Of a stretch of 64,000 nt of DNA, positions 48,341 to 56,918 are shown in pieces. The notes under the pieces are model-generated. The model searched no databases. It was not told the origin of the DNA and saw nothing but the letters and a program-made list of their open reading frames with translations. The DNA is from Collimonas pratensis. GTDB lineage: Bacteria > Pseudomonadota > Gammaproteobacteria > Burkholderiales > Burkholderiaceae_D. The DNA lies in contig NZ_CP013234.1 of NCBI RefSeq assembly GCF_001584185.1, positions 62,001 to 126,000 of the forward strand, in the 5' to 3' direction. The first letter of the stretch is position 1. Each line of letters opens with the position of its first letter. Made by a program: the position numbers and the translations under genes.

Positions 48341-48553
48341 GAATGTATCCTGTGATGGATGGTTGAATAATCGGGCCGGAAGACAGGCGCAGCCAGCGTG
48401 TGCCTGGTTAGCTTTCTATTGTCACAAGCAAATGTGACTGCCTGATGTCAGGAAACTTTAGGGTTTGCGAAAAACAACAAACCGTTTAGAGTTAGCCGTC
48501 CATTGCGCCGAATACATTATTGTGTTGCGCTACAGAAATAGAAGGAAGGTCGT

Positions 48554-49021
48554 ATGAAATTGTCTCTGCTTTCTTTGCTGCTGCTGGCCCTGGTTTCCGA
48601 CAAGGTGCTGGCAGACGATATGCCGATGTCGATGCCGGACATGCTGGCTGACAAGGACGTGATGCAAGCTGCCAATGCCTGTCTGGCCAGGCATCCGCAA
48701 GGCGGCAATAGCTTTGTCGAAAACGTTTATCCGATGAACCGCGGCCTGGTCGGCGTCGTTACCGCCGACAGTTCCGGCCGCCGTTACGATTGCTACGCCG
48801 AACTGGAAAGCGGCAAGGTGCGCAATAGCGCGCCCATCATTGAACCGCGCGGACCATTGTTCGTCTCGGTGCGGCAGATGGCGGCGCCGCCCAAGGGCGA
48901 ATGTTTCAGCAGCAGTCCGCTGGTCATCGGCCGCCAGCTGCAAGGCTGGCTGCTGACGCAGAGCGGCAAATGCAGCGGAGCGTCCTGGAATGGTATCGAG
49001 ACTGTGCCGAAAAGCCCTTGA
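48554..49021 (+). CDS. Small secreted hypothetical protein
   Basis: 155 residues with a signal peptide (MKLSLLSLLLLALVSDKVLA). No family recognised. The mature chain has four cysteines (CLARHPQGG, YDCYAELES, GECFSSS, GKCSGASW), probably two disulfides, and a Met/Asp-rich start (DDMPMSMPDMLADKD). AGAAGGAAGG-type ribosome site upstream. It is followed by the glycosyltransferase-like gene, whose frame is open into this one but whose likely start is 49134. Confidence 0.7.
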   Translation: MKLSLLSLLLLALVSDKVLADDMPMSMPDMLADKDVMQAANACLARHPQGGNSFVENVYPMNRGLVGVVTADSSGRRYDCYAELESGKVRNSAPIIEPRGPLFVSVRQMAAPPKGECFSSSPLVIGRQLQGWLLTQSGKCSGASWNGIETVPKSP

Positions 49022-49133
49022 ACCCAAGTTCGGCAACCCACCTGGCATCCTGCAGTATCCGTTAAGATATCGTCAATATCCTCCGTCCGCAGCGCCAGCT
49101 GCCAATATTTACAGCGAAAGTTCCCCAGTCCCT

Positions 49134-50396
49134 ATGCCAGTTCTCGATGACCTGACGACTTCCTACACTGCCTATCAGCAGGAAACCAATGGCAAGACGG
49201 CGCTGGATCTCATCTCCCGGCTGCAGCAGGCCGGCAAGGCCGAGGACGCCATTGCATTGGCGCTGAAATGGTCGGGAAAAATGACCGTGCCGATACAGCG
49301 CGCGCAACTGGCTTATTTCATGAGTTGCCTTGGCCTCCTGGCGCAAGCAGAACCCATGCTGCAAGAGCTGCTGCCGCAAGTCGCAGCGGATGAAGAGATC
49401 TACTATCAGATCAGGCTGGAACTGGCGGTCGTCAAGTACGGATTGGGAAAATTTCACGAAGCGCGCCTGCTGCAGCGCTTGCTGCACCAGCCGAAGTGGT
49501 GTGAAGTATGGACTCGGCTGGCTTCGCAAAATCGCGACAATAGCTGGTTCTTGCCGTTCAAGGACAAGGTCCTGGATGAGCAGCCGGTGGCCGGCAAGAC
49601 TATCCTGATCGGCGCTGAAGGCGGCATCGGCGACCTGCTGCAATTCTCTCGCTATGTGAAAAACCTGCAACAGGAAGGGGCTGCGCGGATCTATTGCCAG
49701 GTGCCTCCTGCGGCGCAGAGCCTGATGCTGAACAGCGGCCTGCCGATCGTGATTGTCGACGACAGCTTCAGCGGCATGCACGGCTGCGATTACATCACCT
49801 GGGCGTTCGCACTGTTTACCCGCTATCAGAAAAATCCTTACTTTCCCGTTGCTGCACAGGGCTATCTGGGACTGGCAGCCGATTATGCGCTGCCCGCCGG
49901 CATCCAGGAAAAACTCGCCGCAGGCAGCAGCGGCCGGCGCCGCATAGGGCTGGTCTGGCGCAGCGAAACCCAGGTGCGGCACGAACCCTTCCGCTCCATG
50001 GATCTGCAAGCGTTGGCGCCGCTGCTGGCCAGCGCCGACGCCGATTTCTTTTCGCTGCAGGTCGGCGCCTTGAGCGACGCCGAGAGACAGCTGCTGGAGC
50101 AGTACCGCGTAATCGACCTGGCGCCGCAGCTGCGCTCGTTCGAAGATAGCGCGCATGTGCTGGAACAGCTGGACCTGCTGCTGACGGTCGATTCAGCGCC
50201 GGCGCACTTGGCCGGCGCCCGCCAGCGCCCGGTGTGGCTGATGTTGGCGCAGGCCTGCGACTACCGCTGGTATGACTGCCAGCGCTTCACGCCCTGGTAT
50301 CCTTCCATGCGCCTGTACCGCCAAGCCGAACTGGGTGACTGGGGGCCGCTGGTCGCCGCCATGAGCGCCGACCTGGCGCTGCAGGCTGGGGTATAG
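49134..50396 (+). CDS. Glycosyltransferase family 9-like protein with TPR-type N-domain
   Basis: 420 residues from ATG 49134; the frame is open from 48990 but that part overlaps the previous gene. The N-terminal half is helical with TPR-like spacing (LISRLQQAGKAEDAIALALKW, LGLLAQAEPMLQELLPQ, VKYGLGKFHEARLLQRLL). The C-terminal half has a GT-B-like start TILIGAEGGIGDLLQFSRYVKNLQ, GLVWRSE and VIDLAPQLRSFEDSAHVLEQLDLLLTVDSAPAHLAGA, which is the heptosyltransferase (GT9) donor-side pattern. Similar TPR-GT proteins occur in many betaproteobacteria, and acceptor and donor are unknown. Confidence 0.8.
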   Translation: MPVLDDLTTSYTAYQQETNGKTALDLISRLQQAGKAEDAIALALKWSGKMTVPIQRAQLAYFMSCLGLLAQAEPMLQELLPQVAADEEIYYQIRLELAVVKYGLGKFHEARLLQRLLHQPKWCEVWTRLASQNRDNSWFLPFKDKVLDEQPVAGKTILIGAEGGIGDLLQFSRYVKNLQQEGAARIYCQVPPAAQSLMLNSGLPIVIVDDSFSGMHGCDYITWAFALFTRYQKNPYFPVAAQGYLGLAADYALPAGIQEKLAAGSSGRRRIGLVWRSETQVRHEPFRSMDLQALAPLLASADADFFSLQVGALSDAERQLLEQYRVIDLAPQLRSFEDSAHVLEQLDLLLTVDSAPAHLAGARQRPVWLMLAQACDYRWYDCQRFTPWYPSMRLYRQAELGDWGPLVAAMSADLALQAGV

Positions 50397-50444
50397 CGCA
50401 TCTTTTAGGTAGAATCCAAGGGTTAATCAATATTGGGAGACAAA

Positions 50445-51584
50445 ATGCAGATCAATGCCAAAACCACCCTGTTGGCCGCCGCTGTTGCCTTGACGCTGGC
50501 GGCTACCGCGCAGGCGCAAGAACAGGTAGTCAAGATTGCCCACGTCGGCCCGATCACCGGCCCGGTGGCGCACGTCGGCAAGGACAATGAAAACGGCGCG
50601 CGCATGGCGATCGACGATCTCAATGCCAAGCACCTGGTCATCGGTGGCAAGCAGATCAAGTTCGTGCTGCAGGCCGAGGACGACGGCAGCGATCCGAAAC
50701 AGGCCACCAGCGTCGCCCAGAAACTGGTGGATGCCAAGGTGGCGGGCGTGGTCGGCCACTTGCAGTCGGGCACCTCGATTCCGGCTTCCAAAATTTATTT
50801 CGATGCCGGCATTCCGCAGATTTCGCCGTCCGCCACCAGCGCCAAATATACCGAACAAGGCTTCAACACCACCTTCCGCGTGGTCGCTAACGACGCCCAG
50901 CTCGGCGCAGCGATGGGACGCTATGCAGCCAAGACCCTGCATGCCAAGAAGGTCGCCGTGATCGATGACCGCACCGCCTACGGCCAGGGCCTGGCCACCG
51001 AGTTTCTCAAGGATGCCAAGGCCAACGGCGTCGATGTCGTGTCTACCCAATACACCAATGACCGCGCCACCGATTTCAGCGCTATCCTGACCGCGGTCAA
51101 GGCCAAGCAGCCCGACCTGATTTTCTTCGGCGGCATCGACGCCAGCGCCGGCACCATGCTGCGGCAGATGCGCCAGCTCGGCATTACCGCCAAGTTCATG
51201 GGCGGCGATGCGATCTGCACCGGCGCCTTGCCGCGCCTGGCTGGCGAAGGCTTGCTGGACGATCAAGTGTATTGCGCGATCGCCGGCGGCGTAGAAAACC
51301 AGGCGCCGCTGGATGCCTTCAAGGCCGCCTACAAGCAGAAATACCAGGCCGATATCGTTCAGTACGCACCGTATACCTACGATGCCGTAATGTTGATGGC
51401 CACTGCCATGCAGGAAGCGAATTCAGTCGACCCCAAGAAGTACCTGCCGAAGCTGAGCAAGATCCAGTACACCGGCGTCACCGGCAAGATCGCGTTTGAC
51501 GCCAAGGGCGACATCAAGAACGGCACACTCTCGATCTATACTTTCCGCAACGGCCAGCAGACTTTGCTGTCGCTGACCAAATAG
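50445..51584 (+). CDS. livK: Branched-chain amino acid ABC transporter, periplasmic binding protein
   Basis: 379 residues from ATG 50445 with GGGAG upstream. The signal peptide ends ATAQAQ. Mature protein: VVKIAHVGPITGPVAHVGKDNENGARMAIDDLNA, then VVGHLQSGTSIPASKIYFDAGIPQISPSATSAKYTEQGF, then VAVIDDRTAYGQGLATEFLKDAKANG and a type I binding-protein fold to the end. It binds leucine/isoleucine/valine or another amino acid for a Liv-type importer. No livHMGF genes are adjacent, so the permease must be elsewhere. Confidence 0.93.
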   Translation: MQINAKTTLLAAAVALTLAATAQAQEQVVKIAHVGPITGPVAHVGKDNENGARMAIDDLNAKHLVIGGKQIKFVLQAEDDGSDPKQATSVAQKLVDAKVAGVVGHLQSGTSIPASKIYFDAGIPQISPSATSAKYTEQGFNTTFRVVANDAQLGAAMGRYAAKTLHAKKVAVIDDRTAYGQGLATEFLKDAKANGVDVVSTQYTNDRATDFSAILTAVKAKQPDLIFFGGIDASAGTMLRQMRQLGITAKFMGGDAICTGALPRLAGEGLLDDQVYCAIAGGVENQAPLDAFKAAYKQKYQADIVQYAPYTYDAVMLMATAMQEANSVDPKKYLPKLSKIQYTGVTGKIAFDAKGDIKNGTLSIYTFRNGQQTLLSLTK

Positions 51585-51607
51585 GGTTTTAGCAGGAAAA
51601 GCAGGAA

Positions 51608-51629
51608 GCGGCGGCCTGATGGCCGCCGC
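51608..51629 (+). terminator. Hairpin downstream of livK
   Basis: 9-bp perfect stem GCGGCGGCC/GGCCGCCGC with TGAT loop, 23 nt after the livK stop. There is no T-run, so its role as terminator is uncertain; it could stabilise the 3' end. Confidence 0.4.
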
Positions 51630-51684
51630 ATTGCAATCCGTAACTACAATCCACACATAACGCAGCAAGTCACACAAGGAGGGC

Positions 51685-52392
51685 ATGTTGGCACAGGCGT
51701 CAAGCCGCACCGGGCGCTTATTCATGCTGATGGACGCATTGCGCGGCCACCGGCGGCCGGTGACGGCGGCGCGGCTGGCAGAGCAGCTGGCGGTCTCGGT
51801 GCGCACCATCTACCGCGACGTCCAGACCCTGATCGAACTGGGGGCGCCGCTGGAAGGCGAAGCCGGGCTGGGCTATGTGCTGCGCTCCGGCTTTTTCCTG
51901 CCGCCGCTGATGTTCAGCGAGGATGAGCTGGAGGCCCTGGTGCTGGGGGCGCGCTGGGTGCAGCGCCAGGGCGACGCCGGTCTGACCCAGGCCGCTGCCA
52001 ATGCGCTCAACAAGATCGCCGCCGCGGCGCCGGCCGACCTGCGCGACAACATGGCCAACATGGGCTTGTGGGCCGCCAGCTACCAGCAGGAAGCGGTCAA
52101 CGACGTCGACCTGGGGCCGATCCGCGAAGCGATCCGGCGCCAGCACAAGATCAACATCTGCTACAGCGACGAGCACGGCAGCGCCACCGAGCGCCTGATC
52201 TGGCCGATTGCGCTCGCCTTCTTCGAGGGTAAGCGACTGGTGATCGGCTGGTGCGAACTGCGCGGCAGCTTTCGCCACTTCCGCTGTGACCGCATCAAGC
52301 TGCTGACTGTCACCAAGCTGCGTTATCCGCAGCACCGCAGCGTGCTGCTGCAGAGCTGGCGGCGCGAGAATGCCTTTGCTGAAGACCAGTAG
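51685..52392 (+). CDS. WYL-domain transcriptional regulator (YafY family)
   Basis: 235 residues from ATG 51685 with AAGGAGG upstream. DeoR-like winged helix at the N-terminus (RLFMLMDALRGHRRPVTAARLAEQLAVSVRTIYRDVQTL), followed by FFLPPLMFSEDELEALVLGARWV. The WYL-type ligand domain (ICYSDEHGSATERLIWPIALAFFEGKRLVIGWCELRGSFRHFRCDRI) has the W-x-L and FRxxRI pattern. It lies 90 bp upstream of a GST gene on the same strand, which it probably controls. Confidence 0.93.
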   Translation: MLAQASSRTGRLFMLMDALRGHRRPVTAARLAEQLAVSVRTIYRDVQTLIELGAPLEGEAGLGYVLRSGFFLPPLMFSEDELEALVLGARWVQRQGDAGLTQAAANALNKIAAAAPADLRDNMANMGLWAASYQQEAVNDVDLGPIREAIRRQHKINICYSDEHGSATERLIWPIALAFFEGKRLVIGWCELRGSFRHFRCDRIKLLTVTKLRYPQHRSVLLQSWRRENAFAEDQ

Positions 52393-52482
52393 GCGTTGCT
52401 TGTCAGAACGCTACTGACACAGACTGTCAGCAGCCCGGGGCTAAGATGGCAGCATCGTTTCAGCCACCCGGGAGATTTCAGC

Positions 52483-53115
52483 ATGCGCCTTTATCACCAT
52501 CCGATTTCCACCAATGCCCGCCGCGCCGTCATGACTGCCCATCATCTGCGCCAGCCGGTAGAGCTGGTGCTGCTCGACCTCTCCAGCAGCGAGCAGCGCA
52601 AGCACCTGCTCAGCATTAATCCGAACGAGAAAATCCCGGTGCTGGTGGACGGCGATTTCATCCTGTGGGAATCCTGCGCCATCATGCAATACCTGGCCGA
52701 CAAGACCCCGGGCCAGACGGTCTACCCGGCCGAACTGCGGGCGCGCGCCGACATCAACCGCTGGATGTTCTGGTCGGCCCAGCACCTGGCGCCGGCGATC
52801 GCGATTTTTTACTGGGAAAATTTCATCAAAGGTTTGATCGGCGCCGGCCGGCCCGATCCGGTCGAGCTTGAGCGTGGTGCGGTCGACCTGGAATCGTTCG
52901 CCACCGTGCTGGACAATCACCTGGCGCCGCGCCAGTGGGTTTGTGGCGAAGGCCTGACGCTGGCCGACCTCGCGATTGCGGCGCCGCTGATGGCGGCCGC
53001 GCCAGGACGGGCGCCGCTGGCCCGCTACCGCCATCTGCAAGCCTGGTTCGGCCGCATGCAGGAACTGGAAGCCTGGCGCATGACCGCGCTTGAAGAAGAG
53101 CTGGCGGTGGCCTGA
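52483..53115 (+). CDS. Glutathione S-transferase
   Basis: 210 residues from ATG 52483 with GGGAGA upstream. Thioredoxin-fold N-domain: MRLYHHPISTNARRAVMTAHHL, NPNEKIPVLVDGDFILWESCAIMQYLADK (cis-Pro and ES motif). Helical C-domain with WVCGEGLTLADLAIAAPLM. It detoxifies electrophiles with glutathione. Likely co-regulated with the WYL regulator just upstream. Confidence 0.94.
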   Translation: MRLYHHPISTNARRAVMTAHHLRQPVELVLLDLSSSEQRKHLLSINPNEKIPVLVDGDFILWESCAIMQYLADKTPGQTVYPAELRARADINRWMFWSAQHLAPAIAIFYWENFIKGLIGAGRPDPVELERGAVDLESFATVLDNHLAPRQWVCGEGLTLADLAIAAPLMAAAPGRAPLARYRHLQAWFGRMQELEAWRMTALEEELAVA

Positions 53116-53189
53116 AGCGCAAGCAAATTCGATAGCCATATCGATAGCAATAACATAAGGTCCGGCGCCGGCAAGGATATAATCCGGCG

Positions 53190-54461
53190 ATGGACCTCCT
53201 CCCGCTTTTCAGCACCCTGCCCCAGCACCAGATCCTCAGCCGCTTGATATGGATGCGCTGGATCGCCATCCTGGCGCAACTGCTGGTGATCGCGGTGGTG
53301 CATTTCACCCTCGATGTCGGCTTGTCCGCCGGGGCGCTGAAGTCCTTGTTTGGCGTGATCGGTGTGCTGGCGGTCTTCAATCTGCTGAGCTGGCGACGGA
53401 CACGCCGCGTGCGGCCAGCCGGCGATCTGGAACTGTTCGTGCAGCTGTTGGCGGATGTCACCAGCCTGTCGCTGTTGCTGTACTTTTCCGGCGGCGCCAC
53501 CAATCCTTTCGTCTCGTTCTATTTACCGGCGCTGGCAGTCGCTGCCGCCATCCTGCCGTGGCGCCTGGCGTTTGTGCTGGCGTTGTATGCGTTTGCCAGC
53601 TACTCCCTGCTGACCTATGTCTACCAGCCCCTGCATATTCACGACAGCAGCCGTGGCATGGCCTACCACCTGGCCGGGATGTGGGTCAATTTTGCTGTCT
53701 CGGCGGCGCTCATCACCTGGTTCGTGACGCGCATTTCCGCCAACCTGCGGCAGCGTGAGGCCCAGTTGGGCCAGGCCCGCGAACGCCAGCTGCAAGGCGA
53801 GCGGATGGTCGCGCTGGGCGCCCAGGCGGCGAGCGCCGCGCACGAAATGGGCACGCCGCTGGCGACCATCGCAGTCATTGCCGGCGAGTTGCGCAATGAA
53901 GCCAGGCAAAGTCCGGCGCTGGCGGCGTATGGTGCTGACCTGGCCCTGATCGAACAGCAGATCGGGCTGTGCAAGAACGCGCTCGAGCGCATGCGCGTCG
54001 ATGCCGAGCCGCAGGCTGCGCTGGGGCCGCATGCGCTGAAAGAGTGGCTGGCAAAATTCATCGAGGCCTGGCGCTTGCGCTATCCGGCAGTCAAGCTGTC
54101 GCTGACCTTGCCGGAACAAGATGGCAAGAGCAGCCAGGTCCAGGTGCTGGGCCAGGTGTTGCTGACCCTGCTCGACAATGCTGCGCGCGCGGTGGCGGCC
54201 AATGGCGGGCGGATACAGGTGACGCTGACATTCGCCGGCGCCAGTGCACTGATCCGGGTGCAGGACGACGGCGCCGGCATCGCTGCCGAGCTTTTGCCGC
54301 GGCTCGGCTACCAGCCGGTGGCCAGCAGCGCCGTCGACGGCAAGGGCATAGGGCTGCTGCTGGCATTCGAGAACGCGCGCCAGATCGGCGCCGAGATCAG
54401 GCTGAGCACGCCATCCGCAGGAACCGGCACGATCGCCGATTTCACGCTGGAACTGGCATGA
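53190..54461 (+). CDS. regB: Redox-sensing histidine kinase, RegB/PrrB type
   Basis: 423 residues. Several transmembrane helices in residues 20-190. The quinone-responsive loop GGATNPF is at 101-107. The H-box GAQAASAAHEMGTPLATIAVIAGEL has the phospho-acceptor His218. The redox cysteine of RegB is matched by Cys261 (IGLCKNALERM). The ATP domain has DNAARAV, VQDDGAGI and GKGIGLLLAFENARQIG. RegB autophosphorylates when the quinone pool is reduced or oxygen is low. It overlaps regA by four bases (ATGA). Confidence 0.93.
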   Translation: MDLLPLFSTLPQHQILSRLIWMRWIAILAQLLVIAVVHFTLDVGLSAGALKSLFGVIGVLAVFNLLSWRRTRRVRPAGDLELFVQLLADVTSLSLLLYFSGGATNPFVSFYLPALAVAAAILPWRLAFVLALYAFASYSLLTYVYQPLHIHDSSRGMAYHLAGMWVNFAVSAALITWFVTRISANLRQREAQLGQARERQLQGERMVALGAQAASAAHEMGTPLATIAVIAGELRNEARQSPALAAYGADLALIEQQIGLCKNALERMRVDAEPQAALGPHALKEWLAKFIEAWRLRYPAVKLSLTLPEQDGKSSQVQVLGQVLLTLLDNAARAVAANGGRIQVTLTFAGASALIRVQDDGAGIAAELLPRLGYQPVASSAVDGKGIGLLLAFENARQIGAEIRLSTPSAGTGTIADFTLELA

Positions 54462-54991
54462 GTACTTTCCTGATCCTTGACGACAATCTGGTGTTCGCCG
54501 AGACGCTGGCGCGTTCGCTGGGCCGGCGCGGCTTCGCGGTGACGGTTGCGCATGACGGCCGGCAAGCACTGGCGGCGGCCAGCCAGACCGCTTTCGAACT
54601 GGTGACCATCGACCTGCAGCTGATGCAGGATTCCGGCCTGCAATGGATCGCCCCCTTGCGCCAGGCCTTGCCGCAGGCGCGGCTGCTGGTGCTGACAGCC
54701 TATGCCAGCATCGCCACCACAGTGCAGGCGATCAAGCTGGGCGCCGACAACTACCTGGCCAAGCCCGCCAATCTGGATTCCATCCTGCTGGCGCTGCAGC
54801 ACGACAGCGCCGCCGCGGCGCCCGCCGCAACCATGGTGGCGGCACCCTTGTCGGTGGACCGCCTGCAATGGGAGCACATCCAGTATGTGCTGGCCCAGCA
54901 CCAGGGCAATGTATCGTCGACCGCGCGCGCCCTCAACATGCATCGCCGCACCTTGCAGCGGCGCCTGGCGAAAAAGCCGGCGGCAAAGTAG
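54458..54991 (+). CDS. regA: Redox response regulator, RegA/PrrA type
   Basis: 177 residues from ATG 54458. Receiver domain with acidic residues 8 and 9 (LILDDN) and phospho-acceptor Asp52 (TIDLQLMQDSGL), plus the switch region LVLTAYASIATTVQAIKLGADNYLAKP. The short Fis-type DNA-binding end is the RegA/ActR pattern (WEHIQYVLAQHQGNVSSTARALNMHRRTLQRRLAKKP). It adjusts respiratory and anaerobic gene expression. Start codon overlaps the regB stop. The frame is open upstream inside regB, but that part is a shadow. Confidence 0.93.
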   Translation: MSTFLILDDNLVFAETLARSLGRRGFAVTVAHDGRQALAAASQTAFELVTIDLQLMQDSGLQWIAPLRQALPQARLLVLTAYASIATTVQAIKLGADNYLAKPANLDSILLALQHDSAAAAPAATMVAAPLSVDRLQWEHIQYVLAQHQGNVSSTARALNMHRRTLQRRLAKKPAAK

Positions 54992-55034
54992 ACGTGTCGG
55001 ATGCGGCAGCGGCAGTCGGACCCGATTGCCGATT

Positions 55035-55050
55035 CACGCCGTACGGCGTG
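55035..55050. promoter_or_regulatory. 16-bp perfect palindrome before aspT
   Basis: CACGCCGTACGGCGTG, lying 44 bp after regA and 109 bp before aspT. It could be an operator for aspT or part of the regA 3' end. An extended -10 (TGC-TATGAT, 55079-55087) follows at 28 bp. Confidence 0.5.
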
Positions 55051-55078
55051 CACAGTTTCCTTCCGGAAATAGCAATTC

Positions 55079-55087
55079 TGCTATGAT
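55079..55087 (+). promoter_or_regulatory. Extended -10 of the aspT promoter
   Basis: TGC-TATGAT directly follows the TG-n pattern, one base from TATAAT. It is 72 bp upstream of the aspT start. No good -35. Confidence 0.5.
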
Positions 55088-55158
55088 GAAAATACCTTTT
55101 GGCAACTTGTCAAAATGCAATATCGATTGTCTACACTCGTCATGAAAGGATGTCCGTT

Positions 55159-56844
55159 ATGGAATGGCTGCATGACCTATTCAAGAGATCCCCTGAAATA
55201 GCGCTGTTCTTGTCGCTCGCGGTCGGCTATTACATCGGCAAGATCAAGTTCGGCAAATTCCAGCTCGGCGGCGTCGCCGGCTCGCTGCTGGTGGCGGTGC
55301 TGGTCAGCCAGGTGGGTGTGCAGGTCGATCCGGGCGTCAAGGCAGTTCTGTTTGCGCTGTTCATTTACGCGGTCGGCTATGAAAGCGGTCCGCAATTCTT
55401 CAACTCGCTGGGCAAGCAGTCGATCCGCGAAATCATCCTGGCGGCGGTCCTGGCGATCACCGGCCTGGCGACGGTCGTGGTGATGGCGCGCCTGTTCGGC
55501 CTCGACAAGGGGCTGGCGGCGGGCATCGCAGCCGGCGGCCTGACGCAGTCGGCCATCATCGGCACCGCCGGCGACGCCATCACCAAGCTCGGGCTGGATG
55601 CGGCCGAAGTGGCGCGCCTGCAGGGCAATGTCGCGGTGGGCTATGCCGTGACCTATGTATTCGGTTCTTTCGGCGCCATCATCGTCTGCGTGAACATCCT
55701 GCCGAAGCTGATGGGCCGCAGCATCCGCGAAGACGCGGTCAAGGCCGAGACCGCCATGCAGGCCGGCGTCAAGGTGTTGGGGCCGGAGCAGCACGCGGCT
55801 TTGCCGGAGCTGGTCGGCCGCCTGTACGAAGTCACGCACGACAAGATCTCGGTCGAGGAAGTGGAAAATCTCGATCCGGCTACTGCCGTCACGATTGAAA
55901 GAGTCCAGCGCGGCGGCCAGGTGATTGAAGTCAATCCGCAGCTGCTGCTGCAGCCGCAGGATATCGTGCTGGTGGTGGGCCGCCGCGAAGCGGTGGTCAG
56001 CACCTCGGGCTTTCTCGGCAGGGAAGTGTATGCGGTGGAAGGCATGGAACTCACCATGCAGCACCGCGAAGTGGTGCTGACCAACAAGGAATTCCATAAC
56101 AAGAGCGTGGCTACGATCCGCGAGGAAACCGCCGGCAAGGTGCGTCATGGCATCTACGTGGTACAGCTGAGCCGCATGGGGCAGGTGCTGGCGATGAAGC
56201 CGGAAACCATCGTGCAGCTGGGCGACGTGGTCTCCATCTATGGCGCCGAGCAAGACGTCAAGCGCGTCGCCGAGATTGTCGGCTATGTCTTGCTGCCGAG
56301 CGCCAAGACCGATTTCGTCTACCTGGGCGCCGGCCTGGTAGTGGGTTTGCTGGCCGGCCTGCTGGTGGCCAAGGTCGGTTCGATTCCGCTGACCCTGGGC
56401 AGCGGCGGCGGCGCCCTGCTCTCCGGCCTGCTGTTCGGCTGGTACCGTTCCAAGCACCAGTCGCTGGGCGCCATGCCGGCGGCCGCGGTACAGATCCTGA
56501 AAGACCTGGGCCTGGCCGGCTTCGTGGTGGTGGTCGGCCTGTCTTCCGGCTTGCAGGCGGTGCAGACGGTGCGCCAGCAGGGTTTCACCATTTTCGGTGT
56601 CGGCATGGTGGTGACCATCCTGCCGATGATCTTGACCATGCTGATCGGCCGCTATGTGCTGCGCTATGACAATACGGCGATATTCGCCGGTGCCCTGAGC
56701 GGCTCGCGCAGCGCCAATCCGGCTTTCGGCGAAGTGCTCGACAAAGCCGAGAACGCCATCCCCACCGTGCCTTTCGCCATCACCTATGCGCTCGCCAATG
56801 TGTTCCTGACCCTGCTCGGACCGCTGATCGTGGCGCTGGTCTGA
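55159..56844 (+). CDS. aspT: Aspartate:alanine exchanger
   Basis: 561 residues from ATG 55159, which has AAAGGA nine to fourteen bases upstream; a start at 55150 is possible. It has about five N-terminal membrane helices, two cytoplasmic TrkA-C-type domains (about 205-385, with VEEVENLDPATAVTIERVQRGGQVIEV and LVVGRREAVV), and a C-terminal set of helices. This is the AspT/YidE fold. GGLTQSAIIGTAGDA and ALSGSRSANPAFG are the paired Ser/Gly motifs. It exchanges aspartate in for alanine out electrogenically. It is followed at 75 bp by aspartate 4-decarboxylase, which proves the functional pairing. Confidence 0.93.
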   Translation: MEWLHDLFKRSPEIALFLSLAVGYYIGKIKFGKFQLGGVAGSLLVAVLVSQVGVQVDPGVKAVLFALFIYAVGYESGPQFFNSLGKQSIREIILAAVLAITGLATVVVMARLFGLDKGLAAGIAAGGLTQSAIIGTAGDAITKLGLDAAEVARLQGNVAVGYAVTYVFGSFGAIIVCVNILPKLMGRSIREDAVKAETAMQAGVKVLGPEQHAALPELVGRLYEVTHDKISVEEVENLDPATAVTIERVQRGGQVIEVNPQLLLQPQDIVLVVGRREAVVSTSGFLGREVYAVEGMELTMQHREVVLTNKEFHNKSVATIREETAGKVRHGIYVVQLSRMGQVLAMKPETIVQLGDVVSIYGAEQDVKRVAEIVGYVLLPSAKTDFVYLGAGLVVGLLAGLLVAKVGSIPLTLGSGGGALLSGLLFGWYRSKHQSLGAMPAAAVQILKDLGLAGFVVVVGLSSGLQAVQTVRQQGFTIFGVGMVVTILPMILTMLIGRYVLRYDNTAIFAGALSGSRSANPAFGEVLDKAENAIPTVPFAITYALANVFLTLLGPLIVALV

Positions 56845-56918
56845 TTCGCTTCATCCGTTTGTGCATCATCTCGGGTCCGCTGCGGCGGACTCACACCAAT
56901 CAATAAGGAGTGTTGGAA

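Noticed and set aside
46289..48355. Long antisense open frame (688 residues) opposite the first phosphoesterase
   Set aside because: High-GC codon bias leaves the opposite strand open. The translation is Arg/Gly/Ala/Val-rich without domains, while the minus strand gives a clear PF04185 protein.
53969..54457. N-terminal extension of regA inside regB
   Set aside because: The translation is Arg/Gly-rich noise. The receiver domain begins at ATG 54458, which overlaps the regB stop as expected for a coupled pair.
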